This document shows positions 14,126 through 17,926 of a DNA stretch of 17,926 bases, one piece after another. The stretch is from UKL13-2 sp040379385 (GTDB taxonomy: Bacteria > Pseudomonadota > Gammaproteobacteria > Burkholderiales > Usitatibacteraceae). The position numbers and the translations under genes were made by a program. The notes under the pieces are model-generated. The model saw only the letters and a program-made list of their open reading frames with translations. It was not told the origin of the DNA and did not search any database. Position 1 is the first letter of the stretch; each line of letters starts with the position of its first letter. Location of the stretch: the NCBI GenBank assembly GCA_040379385.1, contig JBEILF010000041.1:1-17926 (forward strand), written 5' to 3'.

Positions 14126-16720
14126 ATGCTCGACAAGTTGCTCAAGAAACGCACTCCCACGCCAAATGCCGTTGTGACCGGTGCCAAGCCTGCGAAGGCG
14201 AAAAACAACACCAAGCCGACGAGTAAGCAAATTGACGCGATCGGCGAGGAAGAGTGGCGAAATCGCCTCGCAACGGCGGCAGATAACGATGATGAACTGC
14301 TAGCAATTGCCAAACAAACCGTCTCACTCACCATCAAGCAGGCTGCGATCAACGCGATGACGACCGAAGCCGGACTAAAAGCCGCCGAACGCGAATTTCG
14401 CAGCCATGACCGCCGCATTTATCGCGAGGCAAAGCTGCGTTATGAAGGCAAAGTGACCGAACGCCTCGCACGCGCGGAAGCCGCCAATTTAATCGCCCAG
14501 TGCAACCAATTGCTGCTGAGTGATCCCATTGCCGCCAACCGATTCGTCGATATCGACCGAGCATGGCAGAGGCTCGATTCCGCGCGACTCACCGCAAACA
14601 TGATCAATGAGTACCGGGGTGTTTCCGCGCAGTTAACCTCGAAGCTGCGCGCCAGAGGCGACCAACAGCTTTCCTTCAAACGTTGGCGAAACGACGCGGA
14701 ACGCGCACACCAAGAGCTCACCGAAGGCTGCCTCGCGGTTGCCCAATCTGGTATGGACCGCGACAAACTCGCCAAACTTTATGACCATATCGAATCACTA
14801 CGCGGCCAGGGTGCCCTGCTACCCTCAGCGGAGACACCGCGTCTCGAAGCCCAACAACGCGAAATCGACTACATGCAAGCGCAGTTGGACTCGGCATTGC
14901 AACTCGCGAGGGCATTGGATGCCAGACTGACCTTTCTCGACAAACTGATTGCTGACATCGCCCTAGAGACCCGGCAGTCGGCGGCGAGTGACGACGGTAG
15001 CGTCAACGCGCGTTGGCAGATGCTGCCCATCGCCAATGATGCACGTGTGGCGAAGACCCTCAATGACCGCTTCGAGGCCTACCGTCGAACAGAATCTGCC
15101 GCACGACACGCCACAATCAATGCCGCGTCTGCCGCAGATGCAGAAGCAACTGCGGCCACCATAAAAGCCGAACGCGCCGCATTTGAAACCCTGCTCGAAA
15201 AAGCGGAAACCAAATTGGCCGCAGGCCAGATCATCGAATCGACCGCCGCATTAGCAGCGCTCGATCTTCAGTTGAAGAAACATAAGATGCCACCCGAGTT
15301 ATTGAATCGCGTGGAGCGCGTGCGTGCGGAAGTCGCCCGGCTGAAGGGCTGGCAACACTGGGGGGGCGGACGAGTCCGGGAGGACTTGGTGGTCGAAGCA
15401 GAAGCACTCAGCAAAGCCATCACCGACATTAAACTCAATATCAAGGCGCATGCAAACGCAATCGAACAGTTGCGTGAGCGTTGGAAAGAACTCGATAAAC
15501 TCGGCGGTGCCACCAATCGTGACCTTTGGCTGCGCTTTGATGGGGCGTTAAAACACGCCTATCTACCCGTCGATGCACAGCTTGCCAAGCTAAAGGCGAT
15601 GCGCCGAGAAAATCTTCAGGTGCGTCACGCACTGATTACCAAGCTGGCAGAAGAAGCCACCGCAGTCATGGCGGCGGTGCCAGCGGATTGGCGCGCCGCA
15701 ACACGGGCGCTCGACCACTTCCAGACGGAATGGCGAAAGCTGGGCCCGGTTGAACATACGGTCCCGCACAAGGCGCAGAAAGTATTGCTGGAAAAAATGC
15801 AGATAACCCAGGCAATGCTGGAAACACCACTTGCAGAAGCACGGCGTATCGAAGCCGCCCAGCGGGAAAAACTCGTCGAGCGAGCCAAAGCGCTGGCTGC
15901 TGATAGCAGCCAGCGCGATACCGTCGCCAGGGTTCGCGCGTTGCAAGCAGAGTGGCAGCAACACGCAAGGTCGTTACCATTAGCGCGCCAACAGGAAAAC
16001 CGCCTGTGGGCCGACTTCAAAGCCGCGACCGACGCCGTTTTCACGGCACGCGATGCGATCAGCGCCGCGCGTGAACAAGAGTTCAAAGTACACCTGGACG
16101 TACGCGAGAAATTGATTGCGACCCTGCTGGCGTTGGGCGACGATACACCACCGGCGGAGGTACGCAAGACTATCAGCGAAGTTGACACCGCATGGCGTAG
16201 AGCGGGCGAGGCACCACGAAACATCGCCGCAAAAATCGATGCCAAGTTTCGCACCGCACGCGACCGCGCTCGCGACCTGGTCGTGGGCAGCGCCAGACGC
16301 TCATGGTCGAAAGTGTGTGACGCGCTCGACGCCAAAATCGCGCTTTGTGTGGCCGTTGAATCCGGAAGTGTCGGCGATATTGATGAGGATTGGTCTGCAC
16401 TAGCCACACTGCCGGTCGCGTGGGAAGCTGCACTCGCCGCACGTCGGGCGGCAACACCAATAGAGGCTGACGTCGCATCATCGCTGCTCAATCTCGAAGC
16501 AGCACTTGACTTGCCCTCCCCACCGGCATTTCAAGCCGCACGCCAGCAAATGAAGTTATTGGCAATGAAACGAGCCATCGAAGCCCGTCAGGCGGTAGTT
16601 ATATCTCCGGCAGACATTGAGCGCTGGGTGGCCGAGGCCATCGGCGCACCGTTGGCAGACGCCGCCGCCAACACCCGACTCCGTGCGATCCTCAATGGCC
16701 TGCGTTCGCGTCCGCTTTAA
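14126..16720 (+). CDS. DUF349 domain-containing coiled-coil protein
   Basis: An 864-residue, charge-rich, almost entirely helical protein. The Lys-rich N-terminus (MLDKLLKKRTPTPN) has no signal peptide or membrane segment, so it is cytoplasmic. DUF349-type repeats, each a helical bundle with a W-x-x-x-G/A core, are visible near residue 452 (RWKELDKLGG), 533 (TEWRKLGPVE), 605 (LQAEWQQHAR) and 685 (VDTAWRRAGE), each followed by a LWxRF/FKxAxDxVF-like helix. The first 400 residues are coiled-coil-like. The biochemical role of DUF349 proteins is not known to me. No Shine-Dalgarno sequence precedes the ATG; instead the arm of an inverted repeat lies there. The phosphodiester glycosidase gene follows after 26 bases. 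Long minus-strand open frames inside this gene are shadows. Confidence 0.88.
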   Translation: MLDKLLKKRTPTPNAVVTGAKPAKAKNNTKPTSKQIDAIGEEEWRNRLATAADNDDELLAIAKQTVSLTIKQAAINAMTTEAGLKAAEREFRSHDRRIYREAKLRYEGKVTERLARAEAANLIAQCNQLLLSDPIAANRFVDIDRAWQRLDSARLTANMINEYRGVSAQLTSKLRARGDQQLSFKRWRNDAERAHQELTEGCLAVAQSGMDRDKLAKLYDHIESLRGQGALLPSAETPRLEAQQREIDYMQAQLDSALQLARALDARLTFLDKLIADIALETRQSAASDDGSVNARWQMLPIANDARVAKTLNDRFEAYRRTESAARHATINAASAADAEATAATIKAERAAFETLLEKAETKLAAGQIIESTAALAALDLQLKKHKMPPELLNRVERVRAEVARLKGWQHWGGGRVREDLVVEAEALSKAITDIKLNIKAHANAIEQLRERWKELDKLGGATNRDLWLRFDGALKHAYLPVDAQLAKLKAMRRENLQVRHALITKLAEEATAVMAAVPADWRAATRALDHFQTEWRKLGPVEHTVPHKAQKVLLEKMQITQAMLETPLAEARRIEAAQREKLVERAKALAADSSQRDTVARVRALQAEWQQHARSLPLARQQENRLWADFKAATDAVFTARDAISAAREQEFKVHLDVREKLIATLLALGDDTPPAEVRKTISEVDTAWRRAGEAPRNIAAKIDAKFRTARDRARDLVVGSARRSWSKVCDALDAKIALCVAVESGSVGDIDEDWSALATLPVAWEAALAARRAATPIEADVASSLLNLEAALDLPSPPAFQAARQQMKLLAMKRAIEARQAVVISPADIERWVAEAIGAPLADAAANTRLRAILNGLRSRPL

Positions 16721-16746
16721 GCTGCCGACTTGCGCGTGAGGCGGCA

Positions 16747-17760
16747 GTGAAGCGCAGTTTTCGCCACAACGAATCCGTTGGCCTGCGATGCGCTGAATCG
16801 TCGCTTGCGCTTGGCCGCAGTTTGCTGCTGGCGGTAGCTACATCGTTCGCCGCGAGCTGCGCACAAACCCCAACTACGGTCGTTATTCCATCGGCACCAC
16901 CGGTAGTCACCGCGCCGGTGATGGCGACGGCGACCGGCTTAGTAAACACAACCGAACTACTCCCCTACCAAATCGAACGCTTTAGCGTACCCGGACCGAT
17001 GGCAGGCGTCATTGCTCGCATCAATTTGCGCGACCCGGCCATTTCGACCAAGGTGGTGCTCGCCGATGATCGCGACCCCGACGGCGACGGGCCGTGTGTC
17101 GGGCAATTGGAAGCGCCGAGTGCCGTCGCACGCAAACATGACTTTGTCATCACCCTCAATGCCAGTTTTTTTGCAGCGCCGATCAGCAAAGACGTGATGG
17201 GCAAGAAAGTCCGCTACTTTGTCGGCAATTGCAGCATGCCGGTAGGCTGGCACGTTTCAGTCGGCAAAATAATCACCAGGCCGAGCGATCACAAACTGCG
17301 GGCAACATTGCTGATTGGCGACGATGGTAATGTCAGCATTCGTGACTATGTGACGGAGATTCCCCCCGGCACACGCTACGCGGTGAGCGGCAATGCGCTG
17401 GTGCTCAAAGCTGGCCAACCGACTTCCTTCGATGAAAACGGTACCCGGCATCCGCGCAGCGTTGCTGGCGTGAGTGCCGACGGCAATACACTTTGGCTGG
17501 TTGCCGTCGACGGCCGGCAGGAGAGCAGCCGTGGTGCCAGTATGAAAGAGCTCGGTGAGTTGATGCGCAAGCTGGGTGCTTATGACGCACTCAATCTTGA
17601 CGGCGGCGGTAGCACCGCAATGGTCATCAAGGATTTACGAACCGGCACATTTGGCGTCGCCAATTCAACTTCTGAGATGTCTACCGAAGGTTTTCCGGTA
17701 AGGATGGAACGGCCGGTTGCAGACGTCATCGGCATTTCGCTCAGCCCGACGAAAAAATGA
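16747..17760 (+). CDS. Phosphodiester glycosidase family protein (DUF2233 / NAGPA domain), probable lipoprotein
   Basis: A 337-residue protein whose C-terminal two thirds match the NAGPA-like phosphodiester glycosidase domain, named after the enzyme that uncovers mannose 6-phosphate; bacterial members are often envelope proteins linked to exopolysaccharide or cell-wall sugar chemistry. Family motifs are LNASFF at 137-142, RHPRSVAGVSADGNTLWLVAVDGRQ spanning 234-258 and LNLDGGGSTAMV at 282-293. The N-terminus has basic residues, a hydrophobic run (SLLLAVATSFAAS) and Cys38, suggesting a lipoprotein signal, although the lipobox (AASC) is not ideal. Start is GTG with GAGGCGG just upstream; no ATG in frame fits better. 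A Thr/Pro/Val-rich linker (about 41-64) follows the Cys. The substrate is unknown. Confidence 0.87.
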   Translation: MKRSFRHNESVGLRCAESSLALGRSLLLAVATSFAASCAQTPTTVVIPSAPPVVTAPVMATATGLVNTTELLPYQIERFSVPGPMAGVIARINLRDPAISTKVVLADDRDPDGDGPCVGQLEAPSAVARKHDFVITLNASFFAAPISKDVMGKKVRYFVGNCSMPVGWHVSVGKIITRPSDHKLRATLLIGDDGNVSIRDYVTEIPPGTRYAVSGNALVLKAGQPTSFDENGTRHPRSVAGVSADGNTLWLVAVDGRQESSRGASMKELGELMRKLGAYDALNLDGGGSTAMVIKDLRTGTFGVANSTSEMSTEGFPVRMERPVADVIGISLSPTKK

Positions 17761-17761
17761 C

Positions 17762-17827
17762 AAACCCTAATAAAGACGGGCATCTTCAGACACTATTGCT
17801 TGAATACGTCTGTCTTTATTAGGGTTT
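17762..17827. repeat. 16-bp-arm inverted repeat between convergent genes
   Basis: AAACCCTAATAAAGAC (17762-17777) and its exact complement (17812-17827) enclose 34 bases. The left arm begins one base after the glycosidase stop. The right arm ends on the last base of the facing acetyltransferase's TGA. On the minus strand the stem is followed by TGTCATTTTTT, so it may terminate that transcript. The long loop and AT-rich arms are unlike the other terminators here, and a small mobile-element remnant is an alternative. Confidence 0.7.
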
Positions 17828-17926
17828 CAAAACTCAATCGCATACACAACCAGTTCTTCCGCATCATCATGAAGCCGCGTAGCGCGCTCAAACTTCATAC
17901 CGATTTTTTTCATCAGTGCGATCGAA
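17827..17926 (-). CDS. GNAT family N-acetyltransferase, C-terminal fragment
   Basis: The last 32 codons of a gene entering from the right edge. The translation SIALMKKIGMKFERATRLH, continuing through DDAEELVVYAIEF to a TGA, matches the C-terminal helix and strands of RimJ/RimL-type acetyltransferases (typically N-x-x-S-x-x-x-x-x-K-x-G-M/F-x-x-E). The acetyl-CoA-binding part lies outside the window, so the substrate class cannot be judged. The stop lies inside the right arm of the inverted repeat. Confidence 0.75.
   Translation of the reverse strand, partial: SIALMKKIGMKFERATRLHDDAEELVVYAIEF

Noticed and set aside
15625..16491. Long 288-codon minus-strand frame opposite the DUF349 gene
   Set aside because: The translation is Ser/Ala/Arg-rich without family motifs or a ribosome-binding site, and the plus-strand gene has a coherent helical protein. 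It is a shadow frame produced by the GC-rich codon pattern.

Overview
The window reads as a chromosomal segment of a betaproteobacterium of moderate GC content (by eye in the mid-50s per cent). The evidence is the clpA-clpS / cold-shock protein / RluE-type pseudouridine synthase neighbourhood, a SlmA-type nucleoid occlusion regulator, the DUF349 protein and the protein sequences themselves. No closer taxonomic placement is supported. Most of the window is housekeeping DNA. I see no tRNA, rRNA, CRISPR array, transposase or phage gene.

Layout. (1) 1-1990, minus strand: a compact operon yebC > ybjQ-like (UPF0145) > GNAT acetyltransferase > ruvC. The last two junctions are 4-base ATGA overlaps, and ruvC runs off the left edge. 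(2) 2243-5311, plus strand: a HerA-like ATPase (DUF853/YjgR), slmA, a SnoaL/NTF2-like protein and a second GNAT, the last two overlapping by one base. A strong bidirectional hairpin terminator follows. (3) 5384-7060, minus strand: a two-gene sulfide-oxidation unit, a monohaem cytochrome c and a flavocytochrome c sulfide dehydrogenase flavoprotein with a Tat signal. (4) A 483-bp gap without a gene, then clpA and clpS on the minus strand. They are separated by an unusually long 160-bp spacer with a perfect dyad. (5) clpS and a cold-shock protein gene diverge from a 308-bp region with a good promoter for each. The csp gene ends in a strong terminator and is followed by an rluE-like gene. (6) A monocistronic, strongly codon-biased gene for a secreted Ala/Lys/Glu-rich repeat protein, with its own terminator, then mnmA. 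(7) Facing mnmA, a small Pro-rich membrane-anchored hypothetical protein that appears frameshifted in a run of A. A stem-loop-rich 156-bp spacer lies between the two. (8) A DUF349 coiled-coil protein preceded by an 8-16-8 inverted repeat, a lipoprotein-like phosphodiester glycosidase (DUF2233/NAGPA), a 16-bp-arm inverted repeat, and the C-terminus of a third GNAT entering from the right edge.

How the genes relate. ClpS and ClpA form the N-degron adaptor and unfoldase of ClpAP. The cytochrome and flavoprotein together would take electrons from sulfide into the periplasmic cytochrome pool. YebC (translation or transcription factor) and RuvC (Holliday junction resolvase) keep a widespread neighbourhood, here split by two small genes. 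RluE and MnmA are RNA-modification enzymes.

No clear new multi-gene system is visible. The best leads are the frameshifted Pro-rich protein with the structured spacer beside it, the codon-biased repeat protein, and several perfect dyads in regulatory positions.
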